From: a virus
Length of the DNA stretch: 43,466 bases
Strand: one strand, 5' to 3'
IMG/VR virus record: IMGVR_UViG_3300036715_003744
Coordinates: 1 to 43,466 of that record
Shown here: positions 30,756 through 38,309 of the stretch, one piece after another
How the letters are laid out: the number at the start of each line of letters is the position of its first letter
How positions within the stretch are numbered: position 1 is the first letter of the stretch
Made by a program: the position numbers and the translations under genes
The notes under the pieces: generated by a model
Seen by the model: only the letters and a program-made list of their open reading frames with translations
Told to the model about the DNA's origin: nothing
Database searches by the model: none

Positions 30756-31309
30756 CTTACGCCGAATGCATCGCCGCCCTGTCCCGTCACCCGCGTGAGG
30801 CCGTGGTACTGGCCACCGTCGCGCACGTCGCGGAGGCGTCGCTGACGCTGTGCGGCGACAGAGCGCTGGCGGCCTGCGTCTGGGCGCTCGACTCGGCACG
30901 ACGCTGGGCGCTGGGTGAGGCTGAGGTAGAGGAATGTGAAGCCGCCTACGCCGCCGCTGCCTACGCCGGAGCCGTCTACGGAGCCGCCACCGCCTCCGCC
31001 GCCGCCGTCACCACCCACGCCGCCTCCGCCGCCTACGCCGCCCACGCCGCCACCCACGCCGCCACCCACGCCGCCGCCTACGGCGCCACCTACGTCGCCG
31101 AGTCGCGAGCCGCTCTCGTCGCCTCTCTCGGTGAGCCCCGCCAGTGGAGTCCGGTGCATCGCTTGGTCCGCTGCGGAATCGAGGTGGTGGTGGCTGGTGA
31201 ATACACCTGGGTCTGCACGGACGGCTGTCTCGGGTACGTCGAGGGCAGGCCGACCGAGGGCGCAGCGGCGGTGCTGTATGACGAGTGTCTGGAACTGGAG
31301 GCAGCATGA
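30752..31309 (+). CDS. Ala/His/Tyr-repeat protein (possible Imm5-like)
   Basis: 185 residues, ATG 30752. Residues about 64-115 are repeated YAA, HAA and THAA units encoded by GCC-rich repeats (30935-31085). The N-terminal helices (HVAEASLTLCGDRALAACVW, DSARRWALGEAEVEE) resemble putative Imm5-like immunity proteins, which carry similar Ala-rich HAA helices. The C-terminus is a short beta domain with Cys pairs (YTWVCTDGCLGYVEG). The relation is by pattern only. Confidence 0.7.
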   Translation: MTYAECIAALSRHPREAVVLATVAHVAEASLTLCGDRALAACVWALDSARRWALGEAEVEECEAAYAAAAYAGAVYGAATASAAAVTTHAASAAYAAHAATHAATHAAAYGATYVAESRAALVASLGEPRQWSPVHRLVRCGIEVVVAGEYTWVCTDGCLGYVEGRPTEGAAAVLYDECLELEAA

Positions 31310-31956
31310 AAGAGCGACCGATTCTTTTCAGTGGACCGATGGTGCGCGCCCTGCTCGCCGGCACGAAGACGCAGACGCGGCGCATCGTGAAGCCGCAGCC
31401 TCTGGTTGGCGACGGAGGTTGCTGGTTTCCAGAGCCACCGCGCAATCCGACTCATCGCGCACGGCACTACGCCAACGAAGCGCACATGGTGAGAGGCTTG
31501 CCCATCGACTTCTGCCCGTACGGTGCGCCCGGCGACCGACTGTGGGTGCGCGAGAGCATCAAGCGCGTGCCTGCCTCGTCTCCGATGTACGACGTGGCGG
31601 TCTACGTGGCCGATGGTGCCGAGACGCCGCTGGACTCGTGGGGCTGGCGGCGCGGCGTGTTGCCCGCCATCCACTGCCCGCGCGGCCTGTCGCGCATCAC
31701 GCTCGAGGTGACGGGCGTGCGCGTCGAGCGGCTGCAGGACATCAGCGAGGCTGACGCGATGGCCGAGGGCGTGGAGGCGTGGGGCTCCATCGGCTCCGAC
31801 CAACGCATACCCGGTCCCGGCTTCGACGGTGCGAAGCTGTCTGAGCAGCCGCATTGCCTGCCTTACGTGGCGCTCTGGGAGAACATCAACGGCGATGGCT
31901 CATGGGCGGTGAATCCGTGGGTGTGGGTTGTGGAGTTTCGGCGGGTGACGCCGTGA
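31306..31956 (+). CDS. ASCH-like domain protein
   Basis: 216 residues, ATG 31306 sharing ATGA with the previous stop. The start MKERPILFSGPMVRALLAGT with KTQTRRIVKPQP is characteristic of a phage family with an ASCH-like (PUA-fold) domain. GAPGDRLWVRES and the C-terminal YVALWENINGDGSWAVNPWVWVVEF complete it. The family probably binds RNA or modified nucleotides. It is the last gene of the rightward operon; no clear terminator follows (31957-32006). Confidence 0.82.
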   Translation: MKERPILFSGPMVRALLAGTKTQTRRIVKPQPLVGDGGCWFPEPPRNPTHRARHYANEAHMVRGLPIDFCPYGAPGDRLWVRESIKRVPASSPMYDVAVYVADGAETPLDSWGWRRGVLPAIHCPRGLSRITLEVTGVRVERLQDISEADAMAEGVEAWGSIGSDQRIPGPGFDGAKLSEQPHCLPYVALWENINGDGSWAVNPWVWVVEFRRVTP

Positions 31957-32006
31957 CTGGCCCGGTCGGGCGCTGGCGACGGGCAAGGTGCCGGACCTGG
32001 GTCGGC

Positions 32007-32330
32007 TTACTTCCCGGTGAGCTTCGAGACGAGGCTCGGCGCGAAGATGGCGACCCCGACGCCTACCAGCACCCCCACCGCGATCGTCACGATGAGCTCG
32101 GGCGCGGTCGGCGTGGGCGAGGTCTTCAGCTTCGCGTTCTCAGCCTTGAGCTGCTCGCGCTCCCGGGCCAGCTCGAGGCACCGGCCGGTCGAGAGCCAGC
32201 AGCCGCCCACCACCGACACCACGCCGGCGTCGGTGGCGAGGTCGGCGCGCTCGACGTCCACCACGTCTTGGGCTCGTGCCACCCCTCCAGACAGCACGAG
32301 CACCAGGGCGACGACGAGCGAGCGGGTCAT
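32007..32330 (-). CDS. Signal peptide plus C-terminal membrane span, spanin-like
   Basis: 107 residues. ATG 32330 shares ATGA with the previous stop. Signal peptide RSLVVALVLVLSGGVARAQD with an Ala-x-Ala site near residue 20, a periplasmic coiled coil (LAREREQLKAENAKLKT) and a C-terminal span (LIVTIAVGVLVGVGVAIFA). It has no lipobox. At the end of the lysis cassette it could act like a spanin. Two Cys (GCWLSTGRC) may form a disulfide. Confidence 0.7.
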   Translation of the reverse strand: MTRSLVVALVLVLSGGVARAQDVVDVERADLATDAGVVSVVGGCWLSTGRCLELAREREQLKAENAKLKTSPTPTAPELIVTIAVGVLVGVGVAIFAPSLVSKLTGK

Positions 32331-32554
32331 GGCGCCCTCGGCGGCCACTGCCAGGTCCCTCCCCTGGGAGTCTCCGACTCGTCGAGCATCACCGACGTGT
32401 TGAAGAACAGGCCCGAGGGGTTTAGCACGCACAACGACACGCACGTGTCGCCGAAGACCTCGGTGATGATCGCCGCTCGGGGCGCAGGCTTGTGGGTGCC
32501 GTCCGGGCTGCCGTGCGCACGGTAGTGGACGATTCGGCCGATGGTCGGAGTCAT
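32327..32554 (-). CDS. Small conserved phage protein
   Basis: 75 residues, ATG 32554. The pattern PTIGRIVHYRAHGS, AAIITEVFGDTCVSLCVLNP and TWQWPPR is common near phage lysis genes and probably forms a small beta barrel. Its role is not known to me. It is coupled to the spanin-like gene by ATGA. Confidence 0.78.
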   Translation of the reverse strand: MTPTIGRIVHYRAHGSPDGTHKPAPRAAIITEVFGDTCVSLCVLNPSGLFFNTSVMLDESETPRGGTWQWPPRAP

Positions 32555-32556
32555 GT

Positions 32557-33000
32557 TCAGGCGCCGCCCTTCAGCTCGGCGACGGCGCTGGCCTTGTCGG
32601 TGACGGCCGCGCTGGCACTGGCCCCGGCAGCGGTCGCGGCAGCGAGCTGGTCGTGCGAGGGCGAGCCGAGGGCGGGCATCGCGCGGCCGGTCAGGTAGCA
32701 GAGCAGTGCGACGGCGGTGAGCGCCAGCGACTGGAACAGCCCGGCGGGAATCATCGCGTAGAACTGGGTCAGCACGCCCAGCACCGTGCCGGCGAAGGTG
32801 AGCAGCGCCCCCTGCAGCTTGGGCGAGCCCGCAGTCAGGGCCGGGGGCGTGAGCGCGCCGCCGCCCAGCGAGGCGAGCGTCATGGCGACGATGGCGACGG
32901 GCGCCTGCAGGTTGGCGGGCAGCACGGGAGCCAGGGCCGCGACCGCGACACCGAGCACCGAGAGGACATGGGCAACGACGGGGGGAATCGACGGGGGCAT
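32557..33000 (-). CDS. Holin-like membrane protein
   Basis: 147 residues from ATG 33000 (GAGGT upstream). Four hydrophobic segments (about 8-25, 33-50, 62-82, 85-103) and a polar Ala/Ser C-terminal tail. It directly follows the endolysin gene. It would form the inner-membrane lesion that times lysis. The number of spans is larger than in classic class I-III holins, so a membrane-anchor role is also possible. Confidence 0.6.
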   Translation of the reverse strand: MPPSIPPVVAHVLSVLGVAVAALAPVLPANLQAPVAIVAMTLASLGGGALTPPALTAGSPKLQGALLTFAGTVLGVLTQFYAMIPAGLFQSLALTAVALLCYLTGRAMPALGSPSHDQLAAATAAGASASAAVTDKASAVAELKGGA

Positions 33001-33007
33001 GGTGACC

Positions 33008-33499
33008 TCAGGGCAAGACGGGTGGAACGCGGGGTGCGGCAGCCAGGGCATCGACGCTCCGGAAGCCGAGGAACTGAAACGAGCGGACCGGGTCGATGCG
33101 CACGCGGGCGTTGTGGGCGGCGGCGATGTCGGCCGTCAGCGTCGTGTGGTCGCCGCCGGCGGCCTCGAGCATGGTGCCGTCACCCAGGTCGAGGGCCACG
33201 TGCCAGGCGTGCTGAGGCGTGCCGTACAGGCGCAGCCGGAAGACCTCGTCGGGGCCCGGCTCCGGCAGCAGCTTGAAGAGGTGGTCGGCGCCCCACCACC
33301 AGCGTAGGTCATTGGCCCCGGCGCGCCACGCGGCCCAGTCAATGAGCCCGGCGCAGTCGAAGGCCTCGGGGCAGCCGGCGTCGGCGATCGGCTTGATGGC
33401 GCCGCCCACCACGTAGAAGTCCGAGCGCCCGGCCCAGATGTAGGGCACGCCCACCTTGCTCCGGGCGAACTCGACCAGCTTGTTGGCGAACTCGCTCAC
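33008..33499 (-). CDS. NlpC/P60-type endolysin
   Basis: 163 residues from GTG 33499. Cys49 in EAFDCAGLIDWAAWRAG, His100 in HAWHVALDLGDG and a polar third residue in EAAGGDH make the NlpC/P60 triad. It should cleave a peptide bond in peptidoglycan stems. There is no signal peptide, so export depends on the holin. Followed by the holin-like gene after 7 bases. Confidence 0.85.
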   Translation of the reverse strand: MSEFANKLVEFARSKVGVPYIWAGRSDFYVVGGAIKPIADAGCPEAFDCAGLIDWAAWRAGANDLRWWWGADHLFKLLPEPGPDEVFRLRLYGTPQHAWHVALDLGDGTMLEAAGGDHTTLTADIAAAHNARVRIDPVRSFQFLGFRSVDALAAAPRVPPVLP

Positions 33500-33864
33500 G
33501 GTGCGGCCCTAGGAATGCGCGCCTCGAACTCGCTGCGCAGGGAGCGCACCTGCTCGCGGTGTGCCTCGGCCTGCTGGTCCTGGCGGCGCTCCACGTGGTC
33601 GAGGCGCTGCTGTATCTGGGCGATGTCCTTCGCCTGCAGTCCTTGGGTCTGGCCGAGTGCCTGCTGGCCGTCGAGCAGCCGCTTCATGTCGGTGCGCATC
33701 TCAGCGCGCCACTCGGCGTCGGCGGCCTTGCGCTCGGCCTCGGCGCGGTCACCGCGGCCGAAGAGGCTCTTCGCCCAGAGAGTGACGAAGACGCTCACGA
33801 GAATGGACCCGGCCCAGCCGATAACGGACTGCAGCTCGACCGGCACGGCGGGCTCGGTGCTCAT
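33496..33864 (-). CDS. N-terminal membrane span and coiled coil
   Basis: 122 residues from ATG 33864 (SD GGAAGG 6 bases upstream; GTG 33867 possible). One membrane span (VIGWAGSILVSVFVTLWAKS), then a long charged coiled coil (about 40-118, with QRLDHVERRQDQQAEAHR). This plan fits an inner-membrane spanin subunit or a class III holin-like protein. It immediately precedes the endolysin. Confidence 0.68.
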   Translation of the reverse strand: MSTEPAVPVELQSVIGWAGSILVSVFVTLWAKSLFGRGDRAEAERKAADAEWRAEMRTDMKRLLDGQQALGQTQGLQAKDIAQIQQRLDHVERRQDQQAEAHREQVRSLRSEFEARIPRAAP

Positions 33865-34139
33865 CACTCGCCTTCCTTCATCAACAGCTCTTCGACCCGC
33901 CGGCTCGAGCGCAGCAGCTCGTGCAGCAGGCTGAGCTGCTCGGCGTCGGACTTGGTGAGGGCGTCGAGCACCTTGCCCTGGGACTCGAGCGCGAGCTCGT
34001 GCGCATCGACGCGGTCGTCGAGCTCGTTGATGGCGGGGGCGTGCGTGCCGTGCACGTGGGCCTTCAGCTCGGCGACCTCAGCCTTGAGCGCGAGGAAGTC
34101 GGCCATCGTCACGCCGTAGATTTGCGTCTCGCCGCTCAC
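33864..34139 (-). CDS. Coiled-coil hypothetical before lysis genes
   Basis: 91 residues from GTG 34139 (GTGA overlap). Helices with heptads throughout (ADFLALKAEVAELKAHVHGT, ELALESQGKVLDALTKSDAE). There is no membrane segment. It may oligomerise with the neighbouring membrane/coiled-coil protein. Confidence 0.7.
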   Translation of the reverse strand: MSGETQIYGVTMADFLALKAEVAELKAHVHGTHAPAINELDDRVDAHELALESQGKVLDALTKSDAEQLSLLHELLRSSRRVEELLMKEGE

Positions 34140-34753
34140 TGGTCCTCCGCCCTGTCGCCCGCGTAGACCCAGCACGTCTCGCCCGACATCGGGAATGGCG
34201 TCGGCTCGCACGAGCCGCTCAAGAAGGTACTGGGGTAGACGTTGAGTTCGCCGGGGTCGCCACCGTCGTCGGCCTTCACGCAGCCCCCGAAGCCAGCGTC
34301 GGTGTTCTTGCGGTAGCACTTCGGCGCGGCGCGGTTCGGGCGTACGGGAATCGCCGTACCCCAGAGCGCGCACACGGCGGGGCGACTAGCGCAGGTCGCG
34401 AGCGTGCATTGCGAGAGGTCGAGGAACTGGATGCACGCGAACGCGGTGTTCGAGGTCGGCAGCGACGGCGGTAGGAGCACCTCGCGGCCCGCGTCGGGAA
34501 GCACATTGACGAAGACGGGCAGGTCAGCCAGCTCGTATTTACTGACGGCGATACCCTGCCCAGCGGCGTACGCGCGGCAGTCGTCGGACACGCGCACGGG
34601 GCACGTCGCGGCGTGCGTCGGGCCTGCGATGCCAGCGTCCGCGAGGTCCTGCACGGTGATGCCGGGCGACGGCTGGTAGATGGTGTACGTGAGGCCCGCC
34701 ACCGTCACGGCAGCGAACGTCAGCACGAGCTGCGAGAGGCGCGCGCGATTCAT
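34136..34753 (-). CDS. Exported Cys-rich protein
   Basis: 205 residues; ATG 34753 overlaps the previous stop and has GAGG 5 bases upstream. A signal anchor (RLSQLVLTFAAVTVAGLTYT) is followed by a secreted domain with about ten Cys (ATCPVRVSDDCRAY, ACIQFLDLSQCTLATC, CYRKNTDAGFGGC, ESC-type pairs), implying disulfides in the periplasm or outside the cell. No family recognised. Third of three exported genes downstream of the tail fibre. Confidence 0.7.
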   Translation of the reverse strand: MNRARLSQLVLTFAAVTVAGLTYTIYQPSPGITVQDLADAGIAGPTHAATCPVRVSDDCRAYAAGQGIAVSKYELADLPVFVNVLPDAGREVLLPPSLPTSNTAFACIQFLDLSQCTLATCASRPAVCALWGTAIPVRPNRAAPKCYRKNTDAGFGGCVKADDGGDPGELNVYPSTFLSGSCEPTPFPMSGETCWVYAGDRAEDQ

Positions 34754-36027
34754 CGACACCTCGTCGGGTCGTTGTCGAAGCAGACCAGCTTCACCACTGC
34801 GTCAGGCTGGCCCGTCGTGCAGCCCGCGCCGTCGCAACCGATGCGCACGGTGTCCGCGCCCGCATTCCACGTCCGAGACTGCGCTGACGAGTTGCACGAG
34901 CCGTTGACACACGCACCGAGCGTGGTGCCGGTGAAGTAGGTCGCAACTCGACCCGTGCCGACGAAGGCGCTGGGCGCGTTTTGCGTCGATGTCGTGCCGT
35001 CGAACAAGAGGCCTTGGTACGTGCCGGGGAAATAGCTGTCGTCGTAGTGTGTGGCGTCGCGGAAGACGGTCACCGCGCGCCTAGAGGAGCCGGTGAAGTC
35101 GAACGTGGCCGAGTCGTGCACGAGGGTTGCTGCCTGCGAGTAGCCCGTGCCTGCGGCGGTCACCGGCAAGCCCGTGGGCACGTCCGCGCTCCGAGTCACC
35201 GCCACCGTCGTGGTGGGGATGTAGCTGGTGGCGTACGCGCCGACTTCAGCCTGTCCGCCCCAGACGTAGACGCTCTGCGCCGGGCGCGCGGTACCGCCAT
35301 TGTCGCGAGTGTCGTTGCCAATGAAGTTGGCCCCGCCTGCATTGGTGGTAGCTAATGCGCAACGAGTCCATGCCGTGGACGTGTACGCGCACGGCGTGCC
35401 CAGCGCGCTTGAGCCCCACGAGCCTACGTCAATCGTACCCGAGCCACTGACGCCCTTCACGAAAATGGAATACCCACAGAGTACGGAGGAGCACGCCGCA
35501 TTGGCGGTCGCAATTCGCACTGACACGTCGGTGCCTGCCGGGGTCGCGCTGAAGTCGATTTTTGCGGCTGTCGTGGCACCATCAGGGGCAACGGCTTGAT
35601 TGGCCGTGACGACCGGAGCAGTGCCCGCGCCAGCAATGACGTTCGACCATGCGGCGTTGCTGAGGTCCGCGCTCTGAATCGTGACGTTTGTCCGGCTCGA
35701 CTCCACCAGCAGCCCCAGTACGCCCGAGGGGTCGTAGCCCGGCATCACGCGGGGCTGATTCGTCGCGCACGTCACCAGGTCGCCGTTGGCGATGCTGGTA
35801 GCGCTCGTGCTCTTGAGGCAGGTACCGGTGCTGGCGCGTGTGAAGGTCAGCGTCTCGCCCTTCGCTCCCGTGGGCGTGGTGCAGGCGCAGGCGGTGCCCA
35901 TGTCGAGGCCGCTGGCGGGGGCGAATTCGAAGGAGGCGAGGGGGCGGCCAGTCGCCGGCGAGCTGAAGATGGGCCCGGCTGGGTTGGGGAACGACAGGGC
36001 CTGCGCGAGGACGAGGGCGAGCAGCAT
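34750..36027 (-). CDS. Exported carbohydrate-binding/receptor-type protein
   Basis: 425 residues, ATG 36027, three bases after the stop of the previous gene. A short signal-like start (MLLALVLAQALS) precedes a phage-fibre-like domain with SGVLGLLVESSRTNVTIQSA and WGGQAEVGAYATSYIPT, patterns frequent in phage tail receptor-binding proteins with lectin-like folds. About a dozen Cys are scattered through it. A tail-type protein with an export signal is unusual; it could decorate the cell surface or be a diverged tail spike. Confidence 0.7.
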   Translation of the reverse strand: MLLALVLAQALSFPNPAGPIFSSPATGRPLASFEFAPASGLDMGTACACTTPTGAKGETLTFTRASTGTCLKSTSATSIANGDLVTCATNQPRVMPGYDPSGVLGLLVESSRTNVTIQSADLSNAAWSNVIAGAGTAPVVTANQAVAPDGATTAAKIDFSATPAGTDVSVRIATANAACSSVLCGYSIFVKGVSGSGTIDVGSWGSSALGTPCAYTSTAWTRCALATTNAGGANFIGNDTRDNGGTARPAQSVYVWGGQAEVGAYATSYIPTTTVAVTRSADVPTGLPVTAAGTGYSQAATLVHDSATFDFTGSSRRAVTVFRDATHYDDSYFPGTYQGLLFDGTTSTQNAPSAFVGTGRVATYFTGTTLGACVNGSCNSSAQSRTWNAGADTVRIGCDGAGCTTGQPDAVVKLVCFDNDPTRCR

Positions 36028-36030
36028 GGC

Positions 36031-36348
36031 TCAGTTCGCCGAGGTGAGAATGAAGTCGCCCGTCGACGTGCTCGAGCGGCAGCTCATCACCTGGCCGAGC
36101 GCCGGCACTTGCAGCAGCAGCACCGTGCCGACCGGGAAGCGTTCCCCGGCGCTGGCGCAGGTCGACGCGTAGCAGACGAAGACGTCGGCGTCGGTGACCC
36201 TCATCAGGTACTGGCCGCCGGTGACGGTCTGGTTGGCTGAGCCACCAGAGGCGCAGTCGGTGAACTCGAAGCGGATGGCGGGTTGGATGCCAATACCGGC
36301 CAGTGCCACGGCCGCGAGGAGGACGAGGGACAGGGCGAGTGCGCGCAT
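36031..36348 (-). CDS. Small exported Cys-containing protein
   Basis: 105 residues. I chose ATG 36348 because the repeated upstream element (36368-36383) lies exactly 19 bases before it, as before terS and scaffold; ATG 36354 would add two residues. Signal peptide RALALSLVLLAAVALAGIG, then a beta-rich body with four Cys (FTDCASG, FVCYASTCAS, MSCRSS). First gene of the exported cassette. Function unknown. Confidence 0.72.
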   Translation of the reverse strand: MRALALSLVLLAAVALAGIGIQPAIRFEFTDCASGGSANQTVTGGQYLMRVTDADVFVCYASTCASAGERFPVGTVLLLQVPALGQVMSCRSSTSTGDFILTSAN

Positions 36349-36367
36349 GCCCATACACTCGGGGTGC

Positions 36368-36383
36368 GCGCGGACCCTTTCCG
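36368..36383 (-). promoter_or_regulatory. Late upstream element, copy before exported cassette
   Basis: Minus-strand CGGAAAGGGTCCGCGC, entirely intergenic, ends 19 bases before ATG 36348. Confidence 0.65.
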
Positions 36384-36384
36384 A

Positions 36385-37722
36385 CTACTGCGACTGTGCG
36401 GTGCGCTTGGCGATGACGGTCCAGTAGAAGCTGACGCTGGCCTCGCCGGTCACCACGACGTTGACGTTGGGGCTCGACGCCACCAAGGTGGCCGCGAGCG
36501 CGGTATCGCCCACGGTGGTCTGAATCCACTCAGACGCAACCGCGTACATGGTGAGCGTGCCGTCGAGGTTGCGCACGAGGGTGATGAACTTCCACCCGCC
36601 GCCGTTGCCACCACCCGAGCCCACCTTGCGGGCCACCACCGTCACCTCGATGACCTCGTTGGTGTTGGTCGCCGGCGTGATGATGAGCGCGGTGGTGGGC
36701 GTGGCGTCGGTCGTCTTGATGCTGGCGATCGCCGAAATCTGCTCGACCGAGCCGGTAAGGCCGTCCAGCTTCGCCTTGTCGGTCAGCGACATGAAGCCGT
36801 GCGAGACGCCGGCAACGGCGACCGCGTGCAACGTGCCGCCACCACGCGCTCCATGGCTGTGCGTGTGATCAGCACGCGCGAGACTCACCGAGGCGCCCGC
36901 GGCGCTGGTGGCGTCGGTGAGGTCGACGGCAGCCGCGGTCGAGATGTCGTGCTGGTGGTCGCTCCGGGCAAGCGTGGTCGCGACGCCGGCGCTGTTGGCG
37001 ATGACGCTCAGGGTGGTGGGCGCGGCGACCGACACCGCGTGCACGTGGTCGCTGCGGGCGATGCTGGTGGCAGTGCCTTCGGCTGCAGCGCCGCCGGCGA
37101 CGACGGCCCCAGCCACGGGCGCGGCGGTCGACACGTCGTGCTTGTGGTCGATGGGCGCGGCAAGGGTTGCAGTCCCTGCCGATGCCGCCGCCTTCGTCAC
37201 CTGACTCATCGCCCCTGCTGCGCCCCAGGCAACGGCGATGCCGCCCACACCGACGTTGATGCCGCCGAGGTTGCCGACCGACATCGTGTTTCCGGCGAGG
37301 TTCAGCCCGAGCCCCGCGACAATCGCGCCTACCGGAGGCCCGACGGATTCCAGCGCCGTGATGCGCCGACTGAGCTGCTGGTCGCGGAACACGGCCTCGT
37401 CGAGCGCCTGCTCATGGACGACAGGAGAGAACGAGCCCTGGGTGCGGAAGCTGGTCGCCTGCGTGTATGGGACGCTGCGCTGAATCAGCACGACGGAGCC
37501 GATGGGCGGGGCCGTGACGAAGGTGACGTTGCCGCCGCCGCTCGGCAGGTCGCCCGAGAGCGTGTAGGCGACCCCCTGTACCTGCAGCGTCTGCAGGCCA
37601 CCCGACAGCGTCAAGAAGACCTGGATTTCCGAGGGGAGCAGCGCGGAGAAGTTCAACGCGAAGACCGTGGCCACGCTGTTGCCGTTCCACGTGCTCGAGC
37701 TGGCTTCGTTCGTGACCGTCAT
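36385..37722 (-). CDS. Tail fibre protein with DHxH repeats
   Basis: 445 residues from ATG 37722. The N-terminal region (SVATVFALNFSALLPSEIQV, QRSVPYTQATSF) resembles the T7-type tail fibre attachment domain. The shaft is Ala/Gly/Val-rich and carries DHKH, DHVH, DHQH and DHTHSH at residues 192, 225, 255 and 285, spaced 30-33; such His motifs chelate iron in other phage fibres. The C-terminus is a beta-rich tip (KFITLVRNLDGTLTMYAV). A near-copy of the late upstream element lies 20 bases before the start. Confidence 0.82.
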   Translation of the reverse strand: MTVTNEASSSTWNGNSVATVFALNFSALLPSEIQVFLTLSGGLQTLQVQGVAYTLSGDLPSGGGNVTFVTAPPIGSVVLIQRSVPYTQATSFRTQGSFSPVVHEQALDEAVFRDQQLSRRITALESVGPPVGAIVAGLGLNLAGNTMSVGNLGGINVGVGGIAVAWGAAGAMSQVTKAAASAGTATLAAPIDHKHDVSTAAPVAGAVVAGGAAAEGTATSIARSDHVHAVSVAAPTTLSVIANSAGVATTLARSDHQHDISTAAAVDLTDATSAAGASVSLARADHTHSHGARGGGTLHAVAVAGVSHGFMSLTDKAKLDGLTGSVEQISAIASIKTTDATPTTALIITPATNTNEVIEVTVVARKVGSGGGNGGGWKFITLVRNLDGTLTMYAVASEWIQTTVGDTALAATLVASSPNVNVVVTGEASVSFYWTVIAKRTAQSQ

Positions 37723-37742
37723 GCCCTGCAGCGTCGACCCGC

Positions 37743-37758
37743 GCGCGGACCGGTTCCG
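37743..37758 (-). promoter_or_regulatory. Late upstream element, diverged copy before tail fibre
   Basis: Minus-strand CGGAACCGGTCCGCGC, two mismatches to the core, ends 20 bases before the tail fibre ATG, in the gap shared with the plus-strand membrane gene. Confidence 0.5.
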
Positions 37759-37817
37759 CAGCTGGCCTGAACGCCCGTCGCGTGGCGGGCGAGCTCGGGG
37801 CGTGGTGGGGTCCGACG

Positions 37818-38309
37818 ATGACCGCGCCGGCATCGCCTCCCTTTGATCCAAACGACTGGGTTGACGAGCGGACCGTAGATGGCGGTGATTGGTTCGTGCC
37901 AGATGACGAAGACTGGGTGGTCGAGGACGCGGGGCCGCCCGAGATCCCCGAGGGCTTCGACCTGGTCAATGAGCCAACTCCGAGGGTGGCCCCTACTGTC
38001 GTGGCGACTCGGCCGGACGAAGACGACTTCTTGGCCCTCTTCGTCGGGGCAATCGGGCTTGCGGGCGCGGCTACCGCTTGGCGACGTCGCAAGCCGATCG
38101 GGGTGGCGCTGAGGTCTGCCTGGTGGCGGACGTTTCTCGTTCTTCTGCCGTTCTGGGCGACTTGGCGGTTTGAAGCGATTCGAGACGAAGGAGACTACCG
38201 AGGCGCCGACATTCTCGTCGCCTACGGCTGGCAGTGCCTCGTGCTTCCCCTGCTCTGCGCGTTCGCAGTCCGCTGGGTGGCCCGAGGCGACTTCTCTATT
38301 CGCCGCTGA
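37818..38309 (+). CDS. Isolated membrane protein (moron candidate)
   Basis: 163 residues, ATG 37818 with GGGG 9 bases upstream. An acidic N-terminal domain of about 80 residues (DDEDWVVEDAG) is followed by three hydrophobic spans (FLALFVGAIGLAGAA, FLVLLPFWATW, CLVLPLLCAFAV). It is the only plus-strand gene in the late half, between divergent tail fibre and convergent giant genes. It overlaps the giant gene stop by 14 bases. This placement suits a prophage-expressed superinfection-exclusion or conversion gene (inference). Confidence 0.7.
   Translation: MTAPASPPFDPNDWVDERTVDGGDWFVPDDEDWVVEDAGPPEIPEGFDLVNEPTPRVAPTVVATRPDEDDFLALFVGAIGLAGAATAWRRRKPIGVALRSAWWRTFLVLLPFWATWRFEAIRDEGDYRGADILVAYGWQCLVLPLLCAFAVRWVARGDFSIRR

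Noticed and set aside
30386-31159. Gly-rich collagen-like frame on the minus strand
   Set aside because: It is the complement of the GCC-rich Ala-repeat gene, which has proper coupled start and stop on the plus strand.
31957-32006. Bidirectional terminator between convergent operons
   Set aside because: A GCCCG/CGGGC inverted repeat is present, but the loop is too short and there is no T run in either direction.
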